From Sepioteuthis lessoniana (Eukaryota > Mollusca > Cephalopoda > Myopsida > Loliginidae), in contig OY757939.1 in NCBI GenBank assembly GCA_963585895.1, positions 31,079,430 to 31,143,429 of the forward strand: a stretch of DNA of 64,000 bases, written 5' to 3'. Each line of letters opens with the position of its first letter. Position 1 is the first letter of the stretch. The notes beneath the pieces are model-generated. The model had not been told where the DNA came from, did not search any database, and worked only from the letters and a program-made list of their open reading frames with translations. A program made the translations under genes and the position numbers. Positions 11,371 to 24,955 of this stretch are shown piece by piece.

Positions 11371-12052
11371 CACTCAGCAGATTCCAAATAATATGAATTA
11401 TAGAAAAAAGAATACTAGAAGTGAAACACAGCAAAAATATATCCTACCCAGAAACAAGGAAGTTCATTGAAAATTCTCTAGCTACAACTAGCTATGCAAA
11501 CATAGCCAAAGTCTCCTGCAGCAGTGACTACTCCTTAATAAACTCCACAATAAAAAAAATCAGAACCACAAATAAAACCTCCAAGATGGAACTTCAAAAG
11601 AACAAATTGGAAATCCTACAAAAAAACTCTGCCTCACCACACTAATCTCAGAATCAAATACAAATCCAGAAAAACACATAATACATTTTATAATCACCCT
11701 CATTAGCATAGCAAATAAAACTATCCCCAAAACTACAATATCTCCAAAACACAAATCATGGTTCACAGAAGAGTGCAAAAACATAAGAGAACCTCAAGCA
11801 ACTCTCAGGAAATTCAAGACAAACCTCTCATCAGAAAATCTAAACAAATACAAACAAAAAAAGGCAAAAACCTCAAAGAAGCAAAAAGATCCTCATGGAG
11901 AACCTTCATTTCAAAGATAAATTCTAATACAAATCCCCACCAAAATTTGGGACTTTATAAAGAAAATAACAAACAAAAAGATCAACAACCAATAAATCAC
12001 CTCTCTGAAGGAAACACAATAGCCCCAAATGAAAAGCATATAGCCAACCTGA

Positions 12053-12773
12053 TTGCAGAAAATTTTGCTCAAGTTTCATCTACAAAAAATTACTCAAATC
12101 AATTTAACTCAATCAGAATCAAAGAAAAAGAACAAAATAAAATTTACCTCTGACAATACTAAGTGTTATAGCCAATCCTTCACCCTAACCGAACTCCAAA
12201 ACTCAGTATCCAAATCTAACAACTCGGACCCTGGTCCTGATGAAATTCACTACACCCTCCTCAAAGAGCTCCCAACAATATCTTTAAAATATCTTCTAGA
12301 TATATACAATATCTGGATCTCTGGAAACATCCCTACCATATGGAAACAAGCCATAACCATTCCTATCCTCAAAAAACAAAAAGATCCCACAAACTCTACC
12401 AGTTATAGACCTATAGCTTTAACAAGCTGCACCTACAAAACCCTCGAAAGAATAATCAATCTAAGCCTACAATACAACCTGGCTATATGGCATACTCAAA
12501 GATCTCAGCCTACAAAACAGACTCCCGATCTTCATAAAACACTTCCTAGAAGACTGGACCTTCCAAACATGAATGAATAATACACTCTCCGATCCACAAC
12601 AACATAAAATAGGCCTACCTCAGGGTAGTATCCTATCTGTGATCCTATTCATGATTAAAATAAATAAAATGGCAACCTGCCTCCCCACAGAAATCAATGG
12701 ATCATTATACGTTGACGACTTCCTCATTTGTTACAGTTCTAAATACATGGTGACAATTGAAAGAAAAATGTAA
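12053..12773 (+). pseudogene. LINE reverse transcriptase fragment (copy 1)
   Basis: It covers RT motifs 0-5 with internal deletion between SYRPIALTSC and the FxxA-YD region; the palm motif YVDDFLICY is intact. A frame change at 12573 and a stop at 12771 break it. Confidence 0.8.
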
Positions 12774-15107
12774 CAATGCATCAACAAGATATTAAAATGG
12801 ACCATGAAAAATGATTTTAAAATCTCTAGCAATAAAACCAAATGCATACATTTCTGTCAAATCCACAAAATGCATAATCACCCCCACCCCCCAACATTAA
12901 ATGACTCTGAAATACCCATAACCCAGCAATATAAATTCTTAGGCATTACCCTTAACCTAAAACTATCCTTAACACCGCACATTAAATAACTGAGGATCAA
13001 ATCCAACAAAACTATCGAACTCCTGAGAACCATAGCCTACACAGACTGGGGTGCTGATAAAAAACCCTAACCAAATTATACAGATGTCTAATACAATCAA
13101 AACTTTATTATGGCTGCTTCATATATGGAGCAGCCAGAAAATCCTATCTTAGAGAATTCGAAACTATCCATCACCTGGGACTCCATATTGCCCTAGGAGC
13201 CTTCACTACTTCTCCAATTGAAAGTTTATACATAGAAGCCAATGAACCCCCACTTTCCTCGAGAAGATATAAACTTGCACTCCAATATTATATTAAACTC
13301 ACTTCATGCCCGCAAAACCCTGCCTATAATTGTATCATGGAAATAAGATACAAAATTCTTTGGAAAATAAAGAAAAGGCCATTAAACCTTTTAATCTAAG
13401 AATTCAAACCCTCCTAAATGAAATCAAAATCAATCCCAAAATAATACATAATACAATCCTTCTCAAAACAGCACCATGGACCATAAACCAATCAATAATA
13501 AAGATAGACCTAACCAAACTTTCCAAAACCAAATCACACCTCCACCTTCCAAGAGAACTTCAACATCCAAAACAACTTCCTAGACCACCACCACCACATA
13601 TATGCAGATGGATCCAGACAGGAAATTGGTTGTGCTGCTGTCTTCCAAAACCAAGAAGAGTTAAAACATCACCTAAATGAATCTTCAATCTATAGTGAAG
13701 AAGCCATAGCTATTAACCTAACCACGAACATTATAGCAAATCACAAATCCTCTAAATTTAGCATCAGCTCCACCATATTCAAGATACCATAGGTGAATGG
13801 TCAGCAGATTACAGAAGAAATAGAAAAGCAGTGATAATCTCATATTGGTCACACCCACATTACCCATTCACTCCTCCTAAAAGGGGAAGACCCCCCCCCA
13901 GTATGTTCAACATGCAAAGTACCTCTCACGGTCAAATACATTCTCATAAACTGTGACAGGTTTAGACAAATTCACCCAAAACATTACCAAACAAACAATA
14001 TAGAGGACCTCTTTAAAAACTCCAAACCAGAGGAAATCTTAAGCTTTCTGAAAGAAACTAAACTCTTCATCAAAATCTAGTCAAATATAATAAAACATAA
14101 CTAAAACTCATAACCTAAAATATACACAAAAAAAACCCAATTTAACCCTTCTGGCATTAAATGACCCACAGAGGTTGATATGACGTTAAACAAAATTCAA
14201 ACTCTTTCCCGCCTGTAGAATACGCCGACTGCACCTCTGCAGAGGGGGTACCCCCCCCAATGAGGCTACCTGTTGGCCGTGGGTGGCGACCCATAATGCT
14301 TAAGGACGAGATCCTAGTGGCTGAACAGTCCTTGATCTAGCAACCAAAGAGGTCATGTGACTTGCAACACTTCACTTTGGCCCTTACTGGGCTAGACAGG
14401 CAGTCGGAGAGGCCCGATCCGATCAATCGCCTGGTCATGTCAGCCCTCTTTCAGTTTTTTTGCAAAAATCTGAATTGGAGGGCAATGGCTGTAGGGTCAA
14501 TCATGCTGAGGAAAGACCTATACTCCTTTCTATCCCTGGGTGAGTAATTATCTTAGGAATGTAAACCAAGGGACAAAACTAAATTGTCTACCACCAGCAT
14601 GAGTATATTGACTATGTAGCCCTGATATTACTAGGCAAATGGGTTTCCCCCTAGGCACATCCCCATGTGGGACTCTGTAGTGGGTGGGGAGCATAGTCAA
14701 TGAAACACAGACCTTCTTTATGGCTTATGAAAAAACAACCCAAGCAAAAACCAAAAAAATGAAAAGACCCTCACAGAATCAGAAAGTGAAAATGAAATGG
14801 ATGAAAACTTCTATCAATTCATAGTACTTGAATCAATAGAAGAAACCCCAATCACCAAACTATCCCCATTCCTAATTAAAAAAAAAAACAATAGAAACAC
14901 ATTGTAAACCAATCAATATCAAAAAAGCTATGAATAACACCATTATTATACAAACAATAAATCAAAAACAATTTGGAAAACTAAACATAAAAACATACCC
15001 TCACCCAACCCTAAACTTCTCAAAAGGAGTTATTAAATCCCCAGACCTCGCATCATGTTTCCCTTGAAGAAATAAGACTACATCTTAAACCACAAGGCAT
15101 AACAGAT

Positions 15108-15410
15108 GTGAGGAGAATCTCCATGCACAAAGAAACAAGAACCATTGACACAAACACCTACATACTAACATTTAATAAACCCACAACTCCAACCAGCATT
15201 AGAATAGGTTACATAAATACAAAAATAGAGGGTTTGGTATATAAGTTTCTAAGATGCCAAAAATATGGACATCCTAAAAATAAGTGCTCTAGACCATCAA
15301 TATGTGCAAACTGTGGAAATTCAAATCACACAGAATTAGAATGCAAAAATCCCTTTAACTTTATCAACTGCACAGAACACCCTGCATATTCACGGGAATG
15401 TGAAATGTAG
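15108..15410 (+). pseudogene. LINE gag with CCHC zinc knuckles (copy 2)
   Basis: A 100-codon frame with knuckles CQKYGHPKNKC, CANCGNSNHTELEC and INCTEHPAYSREC, preceded by the part ...TFNKPTTPTSIRIGYINTK, which is conserved with copy 3 (TFNNPKPPLEIKIGY). It is the nucleic-acid binding part of ORF1. Upstream and downstream parts of the gag are in other frames. Confidence 0.75.
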
Positions 15411-15670
15411 AAAAAAGAATTACAGAAATAAAATACACAAGAAACATCTTCCCTGAGGCCAGAAAAATAGTAGAACAAACACAAGAACAACCTAGTTATG
15501 CATGTGTAACTAGAGACGATCAAGGAACACATTTCAACAATTCCAGATGAATATGTGGCACACAACCAAAATCAGGAAAAAAACCCTAAGCAAAGAAAAG
15601 GAAAAATCTAAACTAAACAAAAAAAACCCTAATAAATGAACCAATCCCATTATCCAACAGATTCAGCCCA

Positions 15671-16269
15671 ATGGACATAGATTCTGTTGAAACAATCACA
15701 GAAGATTCTGATGAAGCAACCACCCACATCAAAACAGACAGCATAAATCTCCAAAAGAGACTTCATAAAAAAATAAATGTCAATGACAACCCAACAGAAA
15801 ATGAAGCAACAAATCCTACCCCAAAAAATGAAACACAAGCTACAAAAAGTAGACATAGATCAACTTCAAGATCAAAGGAAAAAGAAAAAAATCAAAAACC
15901 AACTCCAAATCCCCCATAGAAACTAAAAACAAACTTAAAATTGAAATAGACTCAACGCCCACATTCAAAAAGCCAGGGAACTTAAACAAAAAGCACAGGC
16001 CCCCATTGGCCTGGCTGGAAGAGTAAATATGAACACAAGTGTTCAGTGCAAGACCAGGAAGCACATTTAAACTGCCCCCAGCCAAATTTGATGAAGTCCC
16101 TTCATCATCAAGAGCCAAGTCACCGATAGGAATAGATAAACAGTCTAATGCTCAGGGAACATCAAAATCCCTACAAAGATCATATAGTATTGAAAGCATG
16201 GACAGCAACACAAACCGCACAGTTGCCAGCCTCGATCTGGAAGGTATTACAAATAACTATAAGACATGA
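15671..16269 (+). pseudogene. LINE gag C-terminal part (copy 2)
   Basis: Lys/Ser/Glu-rich frames (15671-15919, then 16039-16269) with basic SRSKEKEKNQK and Ser-rich SLQRSYSIESMD segments. Position after the zinc knuckles argues for the low-complexity end of ORF1. Function of the segment is unknown. Confidence 0.5.
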
Positions 16270-16857
16270 AACCATTTAACTGTGTGCAAACAAATGAACT
16301 CAATCCTTTTTAAATGTCACTTACAAACAATCCACTTAAAAAGTAAAAACAAAATTACTGACAAACTAATCTCTCATATATCTTGTATATTTATTTGAAT
16401 GTGTGCAAGCAAGTGACTGACGTTGAATTGCTGCTGGTGCATAGCAGTATTCAGGACTGTTTGACTGTGTGCAAACAGATCAGGTGAATAGAATGATTTG
16501 TATAGGATGAGATACTTGAAATCATTTGGCTGTGAAGAAAAATAAGCTTGAGCTTGTTGAAAATATTATTAGCAGAATGTTTACAAATCATGTATTTGCT
16601 TACAAGTCATGAGTTTAACTATGTGCAGGCAGATAACTGATGTTGAGTTGAATTGTTGATGCTGTATAGCAGCAATGCTTGGAGCCATTAGTTTTGTGTC
16701 CAGGCAGGTGGGCTCTGGCTCATTTGGAATATTATCTACTAAGTATTTGTTTGTAAATCTTTGGTTTAATATGCGCATAAACGAAGTTTGGCATTGTGTG
16801 GCCTGCAGGGGTTTTTATGCCATGAAATCAACCAAACCAAACTTGAGAACATTTTGA
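16270..16857 (+). repeat. SINE-tail-like repeat inserted in LINE copy 2
   Basis: It repeats the module 'ctgtgtgcaaacaaatga ... gtttgaatt...tagcagtat-ttgga', the same as the middle part of the family B' SINEs (33740-33840, 34440-34680, 55330-55510). It ends with tttggcattgtgtggcctgc ... tatgccatgaaatcaacc, a diverged SINE tail. Confidence 0.6.
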
Positions 16858-17044
16858 GGCTTCCAAAAAACCTCACCTTTTCACTGACAAAATCAACCTT
16901 TTCACCAATATCTGGCCAAATAGAATCAAGAACTATCGAAAAAAAAACCATGCCCTAAAACCCGTGTAGAAGACAAAACCAACCTAACCTTTCTTGACAT
17001 TAAATGACCCACAGAGGTTGATATGCCATTAAACAAAACTCAAA

Positions 17045-17180
17045 CTCTTTCTCTCCCTCCCTTCTCTGTACTCTCTTGCCTCTCTCTCTCTCTTTCCCTC
17101 TCTGCTCCATGCCTTCTCTTGTTTTTCTCTCTCTCCCCCTGCCTGCTCCACCTTCTCTTGTCTTTCATCTCCCCTTTGTC
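17045..17180. repeat. CT-rich tract after LINE 3' end
   Basis: A pyrimidine tract that follows the LINE tail (caaactctttctctcc) and shares words with the tract at 10100-10212. Confidence 0.7.
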
Positions 17181-17416
17181 TCATGTTTTTACCTCTCAAA
17201 ATATCTTTGCCTATAGCATATTATTCAGTAATTGTCTATCATTTCTTTCAATGTCAATTCTCAAACATAATTCCCTCTTTACTAACTTTCAATCCTAAAA
17301 ACATGTTTATATGAGACATTTTCTCTTAAAAAACAAAACAAAAAAAGTGTTCACCCCCAAAATAATAATAATGATGATGATAATAATAAAATCATATCTA
17401 TCTTTCTTTCTCCCAG

Positions 17417-17599
17417 CTCGTATGTACCTACTGCCTTGTGATTGTAGCGAAGGCTTCACAGGAAATCAATGTGAAATCCCAGTTGACCGATGTACTGAGA
17501 CAACTTGTTTTCCAAATGTTAAATGCAACGCTTCAAAATCTGACAATCCATGTGGACCCTGTCCTTCAGGAATGGAAGGAAATGGCATCAAATGTTATG
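17417..17599 (+). CDS. Exon: end of one EGF domain plus a thrombospondin-like EGF
   Basis: The acceptor is a pyrimidine run ending tcccag; the exon is 183 nt, phase 1 at both ends. It reads CDCSEGFTGNQC (the C-terminal half of an EGF) followed by a second module with CTETTCFPNVKC and CGPCPSGMEGNGIKC. The CGPCP-x-G-x-x-GNG pattern is the one seen in thrombospondin/COMP EGF modules, which are also followed by a D-I-N-x-C calcium-binding EGF, as here. The exon ends TAT-G followed by gcaagt, so the donor is GC rather than GT; joining at this point makes the Asp codon that opens the next EGF. The first EGF half must begin on an upstream exon outside the window or not recognised. Confidence 0.85.
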
Positions 17600-19534
17600 G
17601 CAAGTATTCTGATAGTTTCATTTAAGAAAGATTTAGTTTCTTTGTTCAACAGCATATTAACATTCATAGGTTATTTAACACTAATTCTATCCTTGTAGAA
17701 AAACTAATGCTATTTAACTTGGTTGAAGATAAGGGGTTTCATGCTTTTTCAAGAGTATTAGTCAGAAAGTAATAGCACTACTGGCACAGTTTATCATGTC
17801 AACCACTACACCATAGAAACTCCCCCTCATTTAAGAATGGACTAAGAAATTCTACTCCAAAGGTCACATGACTCGTGGGCCCTATCATCATGTCATGCTG
17901 CCAGTACAAATCTCCCTGACCCTCTCTCACCACCCATCTCTATCGTCCATTGCACCTGGGAGGTCTTCAAGGCTATATCCTATATTGGCACAGAGCTGTT
18001 GTATATAGGTTCTCGCTGGTCATCCTGCTTTTACTCATCCATGTGAAGGGGTCCACAGGAGTATATCGCTTATGAGTTCATCCTTACTTCTCCAGCAGTG
18101 TCCCGCATGTCTGGTTTGTCTAATTTTGATAGGTTCAATATTGCTGGCAGCATTCTTGAGTGAATGCTGTCAAGCTTTTCTCCATATGTTTAAAGTGCTC
18201 CAGGATTGGTGCTTCTTGACTAGATGCAGTTTAGTGTCAGGACCAGAACACCACTTTTTGCATAAGGTCTTTATTGCTCTGCAGATGCTTCAGTCATCAT
18301 ATTGGAACAGTTTGCAAAAACTAAGGTAACTGGAGAATGGGGGAAGAAACAAGACCATCCAGTGGTGGGGGTATAGTTCAGATGACAAACAACTAATGCC
18401 ACAACATAATATGAGGAAATTCTTATTCCTGTAATGTGAGAAGAAATAGATTTGTGAACGCATATTAAAATGGGAAGTTGTACTTGAGATGAAAGACAAT
18501 ACACACAAATCGAAAATAAAAATATTTGAGAGTGGATCATTATAACTTCTATTTCTTTAAAGGTGATGAAACTTTGAATTTTGCTTTTCTTTTCTGTTTT
18601 AATATATATGGTACAAATTCTTGCAATTTACCCATAAAATACAATAAAATGGGGTGGGGGGAAATGGAATTCATATGAAAACAGAATCAAGGAAAATTTC
18701 TCTTTCTACATTTTGTACTAAGTCACATATCCAATTTATCATCGTTTGCATGTTTATTTTGATTTCAAAAAAATAAATTGATAAAAAAGCTTATTAATTG
18801 TATTGCTGTTTAGCATTATAACTGTTGGAATTCACCCTCCTCCTTATTTCATTTTTGACTCATTGTGACTCTCCCCAAGACATAATGGCCCTTTAGAGTT
18901 CTTTTAATATTTTATGCCTTGGTTCCTCCAAACTATTGTCCTCACTTTTAACCGTTTCTATCGCAATTTGTATTTAGTCAACAAAATTGGACACTGGTAA
19001 CAACAATAATAATGATATTACAAAAAATTATGAAGGCTAAAATAGAATAAAATAAGGGGGAGAGAGATCCTTGTTTACAATTCAAAGTAGTTTATTATGA
19101 CAAAAGGAAGGTCACTCCAGTTTGTTGCATGTGTCACAATGCAAATATGACAAGTAACTCATAAATACAAAAAAGTAAAAAAGATCTTTCACCTACAGCT
19201 ACACTCACAAAAAGGGAGAGAAGTCACTACTTCTACCCTCCAGCTAAATAAGGGTTCACATGTGTAACCTTTTTTATTTTCTTAGAAACCATGTCCCAAA
19301 AAAATGTCCACCTTTTTTTTTTCTTTTTAAATAAAAAGCCACTCTCTGTCTTTCTTCTACAAAAGAATGTCTCTAATGTTTTTTTTCTCTTTTTTATCGG
19401 TCATCTTCCCTCATGATAGAGCAAGTGATAGCATCTGAGACTTCTGTAGTTGTTGGAGTCAACTGAAGTCATTAATACTCTTTTTCTTAGAGAAACAATT
19501 CCTCTAAAATATAAATTTATGTTGTAGAAACCGA

Positions 19535-19578
<44 letters not shown>

Positions 19579-22500
19579 TCTTTCTTTTTTCTTTTCTTTT
19601 TAGCTTAAGCAGTGGAAACCTATTTCTTTCAGTTTCTTTTATCTTTTCTGCTTGTAATATAAATGTAATATAAAATCCTTCAGGTGGATTTAAATTATTT
19701 CTTTACTTTTTTCATTTTGGCTTTCAAGACTTCTTTGAATTCCTTTCTGGAATTCTGAAAGAAACATTAAATCCTTCAAGTGGACTTAATTCTTGATACT
19801 CAACTCCACTTTAGTTGAGGAGTAAAAAAAGAAAAATGTAGCCTAATTCTAAGGCCTCCTGTTTTCAACTGACTATAGTTGATTTCAGCAGGTAATGCCA
19901 GTGGCATAGCACCTGACTCCAGCCAATCAGATCAAAGCTCTCCTGCCACATATAGATTTTCGTCAAACACAAAAGCTAACCAGCAGTAAAAGAAAGACAA
20001 TACAAAATAGGCCCCAAATTGATCCAGAAATGTTGGTGCTCCATTTAATAAACCCATTTACCAATAAAATTTCCTCACACACATAAAGGTTCCCCCATTA
20101 AAGATCAGCTCAGTTGAGGAGTAAGATCCCCACTGATTGTGGCAACACACGAAACATGGTTAAGTGTGACCATGATTTTACTAAGGTTTAAGACTGGCTC
20201 TCCTCAAGCCTTAAGGGGCCATCCTCCCAGGCAATAACCCTTTCCGGAGGAGCTAGGTTTATCAGTTGGTGCCTGAGGTGCACCTTTTTTTTGGGGGGAA
20301 TGTTGATGGGGCACTAAATTAGTTGAGTTAGGAAAATTTAGCAATGAAAGTTTGGAGTAATGGGAAGAGCTAGGATTAAAGCTGTTATATTCTTTGATTA
20401 TATCTCCTTTGTTTCAAATTAGCATATTTCTTGATGTCTTTATTAAGTCTAGCAGGGCTAGATTTACTTCAAAACAGCCCACAGAACAAGCTCCACCATA
20501 TACAAGATACTTTAGGTGAGTGGCCAGTAGGCTACTGAAGAAAAAGAAGTGATACTCTCCAGATTTCATATTGGCCACACCTACATTACCCACTCACATC
20601 TAAAAAGGGAATACTCCCCACCACCAATATGCTCTAAATGCAAAATACCCCTCACTGTCCAACACATTCTCATAAACTGTGACAGGTTTAGACAAATTCG
20701 CCCAAAATACTACCAGACAAGCAACTTAAAGGACCTCTTCAGAAATACCAAACCAGAGGAAATTTTGAGCTTTCTAAAAAAATTAACAAAAAAAAAGAAA
20801 CCTCTTCATCAAAATCTAACCAAATATAAAACATAAAAACCAAACCCTAAATCCTAAAACCTATACAAAAAACAAAACCAATCTACCCCTTTTGGCATTA
20901 AATGATCTACTGATGTTGATACGGCATTAAACAAAACTCACTCGAAACAGCCTGTTATCAACAGACTTCCCACCAAGTTAGAATTTGATATAAGGTCATT
21001 TTATTGTGTCCATCACAAAATGCTTGATCTCATCACCATTCCTCATTTGGGGCATGTTAGGTGACTAGTGATAAACTCAACCCTGCCAAGCAAGCATTGC
21101 CTGGAGAGAAGGTTCCCTGGGACAAGGCAATCAGCTTAACAACACCTACCTGACATAAACACCAGGTAGCCCCCATAAAATCAGGAGATAAGCCTGCGAT
21201 ATTAATGCATTTAAAATCCTGCAATGTATGTTATATATCACCAAGAAATAAGTTTCTTGTATATGGTGCAGATAATTTGCACACGGGTTTTAAAACAGGC
21301 CTTTTCCCAAAGGCATAAGCACAAAGTGGAATGTAAACTGCCTTGTCCAGGATTTGAACTCTTGTTGCCAATTCCATTTCTTACATTATGCTAAGCATAC
21401 CTCCACTTAAAGTAACCCAGTGTCAGGTTTTATTGGGTTGCAAGGTGGTAGTATCAGGTTGGGGGAAATCCTGATTTGACTGCACTCTTCTATACCAATT
21501 GTGACAGAACCATCAGAAATAGAACATTGGGGGAAGATGTGGATTCATGCCTTATTTAGATTCATACCGGTATTATATATGCATTTTTATTTATTTATTT
21601 TTTTTATTTATTTACTTATTCATTTATTTTTATTTTATTTTTTGCAGATATCAACCAATGCAGTAAAAATGTTTGCAGCCAGGAATGTAAAGATAATCTT
21701 GGAAGTGGTTATATTTGTTCCTGCAGGACTGGATATAAATTAGCAGATGACAAAAAAACTTGTTTAGGTAATACACACTTACTAATCTTAGCAAATGAAG
21801 GTGAATTTGAAGTTGGAAGACCATGTAGTACCAGCCTACCTTGAAAAATTAGCACTTAAAACCCTGGTTTAGCTGGGTTCAAATGCTAATTTAGCCAAAT
21901 ATACATTCCTTGACCTATTGGTAGGATTTAGAAAGTCTAAAGAGGTGTAACAACCTCTACCCCACCAATTCTGAGGGGAGAGGAAAGGCATGTCCAGGGC
22001 ATAACACTAAATTGCCTCGAATGGTGAGGCAGGGTTATTACTGCCAGGTGTACTCTGACCCAAAGTCATACTACCTGTTAGAGTCCCATCTATTTGTCAC
22101 ATAAACCTATTTGAAAATTATTAGTATTAAGAATCGTTAGTTGACCCAACAATTGTTTACAAATATTGTAAATTATCAGTCACTGTGTCAATGAAGCTTA
22201 GAATACAACTACATCCTCTGCCCCCATCAAGGGGAGGAGACTTACCCCATTTGGGTATAACACTAAACTGCATCCAGTGTTGAGGCTCCAGTTCCAGAGC
22301 TCTGGTATGTACAGAGTCACCCTTTCATTGCCATGACTCCCAGGTCCACTCTGAACTGGGTGTTTGTACCTGCAAGAATCCCATCTATGGATCAAATAGA
22401 TCTTTTAAAAGATTATTCATATTTGATAGGAATACTTGATACTGTATAACTGAATATGGCAATTAATTTTACTGTAAAAATGCATTGGAGAAAAAAGATA

Positions 22501-24923
22501 ATTTTTAGTTTTGTTTTTTAACATAGGCTATCTTAGTTTCTGCTAAAAATTCATCCTCCCTTTATTCATACCTACCAAAAAATATTACAAGTTTGATGGC
22601 ACTAAACCAAATCATTTGAATGTCTTTAAGGAACTAGTAAAATTCCATATTTTTTACTTTAAGGATAATAGGAATTTCATCTTCTGTTTTCAGATATTAA
22701 TGAATGCTTAGGTGCAAATAATTGTACAAATGAGCAATATTGTGAAAACAAAGATGGTGGCTTCAGTTGCAAGTGTAATCCAGGATACCTACAAAATGAC
22801 ACCGAATGTATATCGCGTAAGTTGTAATTTTCTTATAAAATGAGGGAGGGACATTTTGTCTGAATTTTTTTTTTTTTTTTTTCTTAATTGAAAACACACC
22901 TGTTTTTTCCTCTGATGTGTGAAGGGTACTAAAAAGTTTAATACAATAAAGGATTTTTATTTTTTGTATGTCTTTATTAGAGTAATTTGACAAATAATTT
23001 GCCATGTTTTAAACTGTGAATGGATATGGTGAAGAGCATGTTTCTTGGCTCTTGGTCATTCTCTTCTTGTTTGGGCCAAGAACTTTTCAGCTCTTAAGTA
23101 TAGTATAAACCAAGGTCATTCAATAAATAAGACATTTTTTTCCTCAGTATTCTTTGGAATTGTTTTATAGCAAAAAATTATTTTAATTTTGCAAAAATGT
23201 CCTGAGGCTATTCAAAATGTTGGCAAATCAGTGCTCCAAACTTGAACAGAGGTCTCGCATCAAATTTTGGTGGCTAAGAAGTGCAAACCATGTGAAGTTT
23301 GCATAAGAATTTGTGATGAATACAGAGAAGCATGTTTTGGTAAAAAATAAATAAATAAAATTTAAAAAAAAACTGTCTACAAATGACTGAAACATGCATT
23401 CCCCATGACAAGACAAAGTTGAAAAGACAGTTCATGGAAGGAAAACACTCTGGCCCTCTGGTAAAGAAAGTCCTTGCTGTGTCTGTGTATGTAATTCCTT
23501 GAAGATATGAAAGTTTGCCAAAGACTTACATATTTGAGAAATGTTCTTTTAGTTATTGGTTATGTAAAATTATGCATGTGTGTAAGCAATGTTTATTTAC
23601 CTAACCTCTCTACCATGGGCAGGATGTGACACAAGGTTAATTTTTAATCTTAGTACAGCTAGTTTCAATTCAGAATTTTTCTTCTCCTAGACTAGATAAA
23701 GAACCCAGTCAGCCCTACTATTTACCCATGACTGGTGGGGAACAGATGGATTCACGCCTTTCCCAAGGCAATTAGCACAAAGTGAAATACAGTTTCGTCG
23801 AGGATTTGATCCTTGGTCACTGATTCCATTTCCTACAATAAGTTAGACTTTGTGTGCCTCACTATCTTGTGATACAGCAATCTTATCTCTAACTCAAACT
23901 ACTAAAATTACTCCTCCATATCACAACTGTGAGATGATTTTAGGCTATTCAAGATCATTGAAATATAAGGCTACATTTTCATTTAGCATTTGCACAATCA
24001 ACAAAGTCTGGTGGTATATTAAAAGACCGCTTAAAGATCAAAATCCTCCCTCTGTTGAAGACTTTGTTGAATACAAGTATTTTTATTTACTTATTATTTT
24101 TTGGGGGGGGGGATTATAACTCTTTGAACCCTGAGCTTCAAAGGCTAGATTTATCCCCTGCCATTTGAACATGATTTCTGCCCCGGTAAACCCGTACTAC
24201 GTTGTGGTTGGAACAATAAAAATACCACCTGTGTAACAGATTCAAAAGGTTGAGTATTACAACATAAAATGAGTTACTTTTGGCTTTCGAGTGTAAGGGA
24301 CATAACTCTTTGATAAGTATTTTGGTGTAAGATAATTATCCCACCCTGGACTAATAGTTAACAAGCAAGTCTTTTTGGATGCTCCAGGCTTGTAGCCTTG
24401 AACAGTACTATTTATCTAAGTAAATAGCTGTTATTTATATATGGTGAGCCAAAAGTATGTAGACAGTAAATAACATAATATATGGTAATGTTATGAGTGT
24501 AAACATTCATTTAGTGTACAAAACAAACGACTACTCTCAGCCTACTTTTGTCTCACCCTGTGTGTTTGTATTGTAGATTAGCATCACAAATGGTGGAAAT
24601 CACACCTCCTCATCCCACTTATGCCTCTCTCCCAGGATGTAATGGCTTGCTTGAGTTTGAGGTCCTTGGTCTCATCTGTTATGTCTTATCTCTCTCTTTC
24701 TCTCAACATTTATTTTAATTTTATTTTGCTTGATTTCAGTTAAAGGAAAGACAAAATTGAGTGGTAGTCTTGTATTTGCAAGCCTTCCAAACACTGAGCA
24801 ATCATGGTCAGAAGACTTGGAAAATAGTTCTAGTCAACATTTCAAACAGTTAGCTAAAATCTTTAAAGATTCGGTAAGTTAATCACTAATGAGTGTTTGG
24901 CTAAAATGAAAGGACAAGTGTGG

Positions 24924-24955
<32 letters not shown>

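Larger units (their letters stand above)
10386..14203 (+). mobile_element. Non-LTR retrotransposon L1 copy, I/Nimb-like, internally deleted
   Basis: The 5' UTR (10386-10696) is followed by a gag-like ORF start at about 10697 and by CCHC knuckle remnants at about 11243-11370 (CTRPPICKNCGETGNHVDC). The endonuclease N-terminal part is missing: from about 11515 the sequence jumps to its last SDH motif. The RT part has NNSDPGPDEIHYTLL (about 12212), SYRPIALTSC (about 12400), GLPQGSILS (about 12612) and YVDDFLIC (about 12708). RNase H remnants follow, and the 3' end is ggcattaaatgacccacag ... gttgatatgacgttaaac. Stops and frameshifts are many. It is a dead copy. Confidence 0.85.
14207..17050 (+). 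mobile_element. Non-LTR retrotransposon copy 2, same family, gag only, with internal insertion
   Basis: It begins only a few bases after the 3' end of copy 1. The 5' end is cctgtagaatacgccgactgcacctctgc, the 5' UTR reaches about 14720, and the gag lies at about 14729-16268. After the gag an unrelated repeat stretch (16270-16857) takes the place of ORF2. The LINE 3' end follows at 16858-17045, ending gttgatatgccattaaac. The endonuclease, RT and RNase H are absent. Confidence 0.8.

Noticed and set aside
17023-17298. 91-codon open frame rich in Ser and Leu
   Set aside because: It is a translation of the CT-rich tract after the LINE 3' end.
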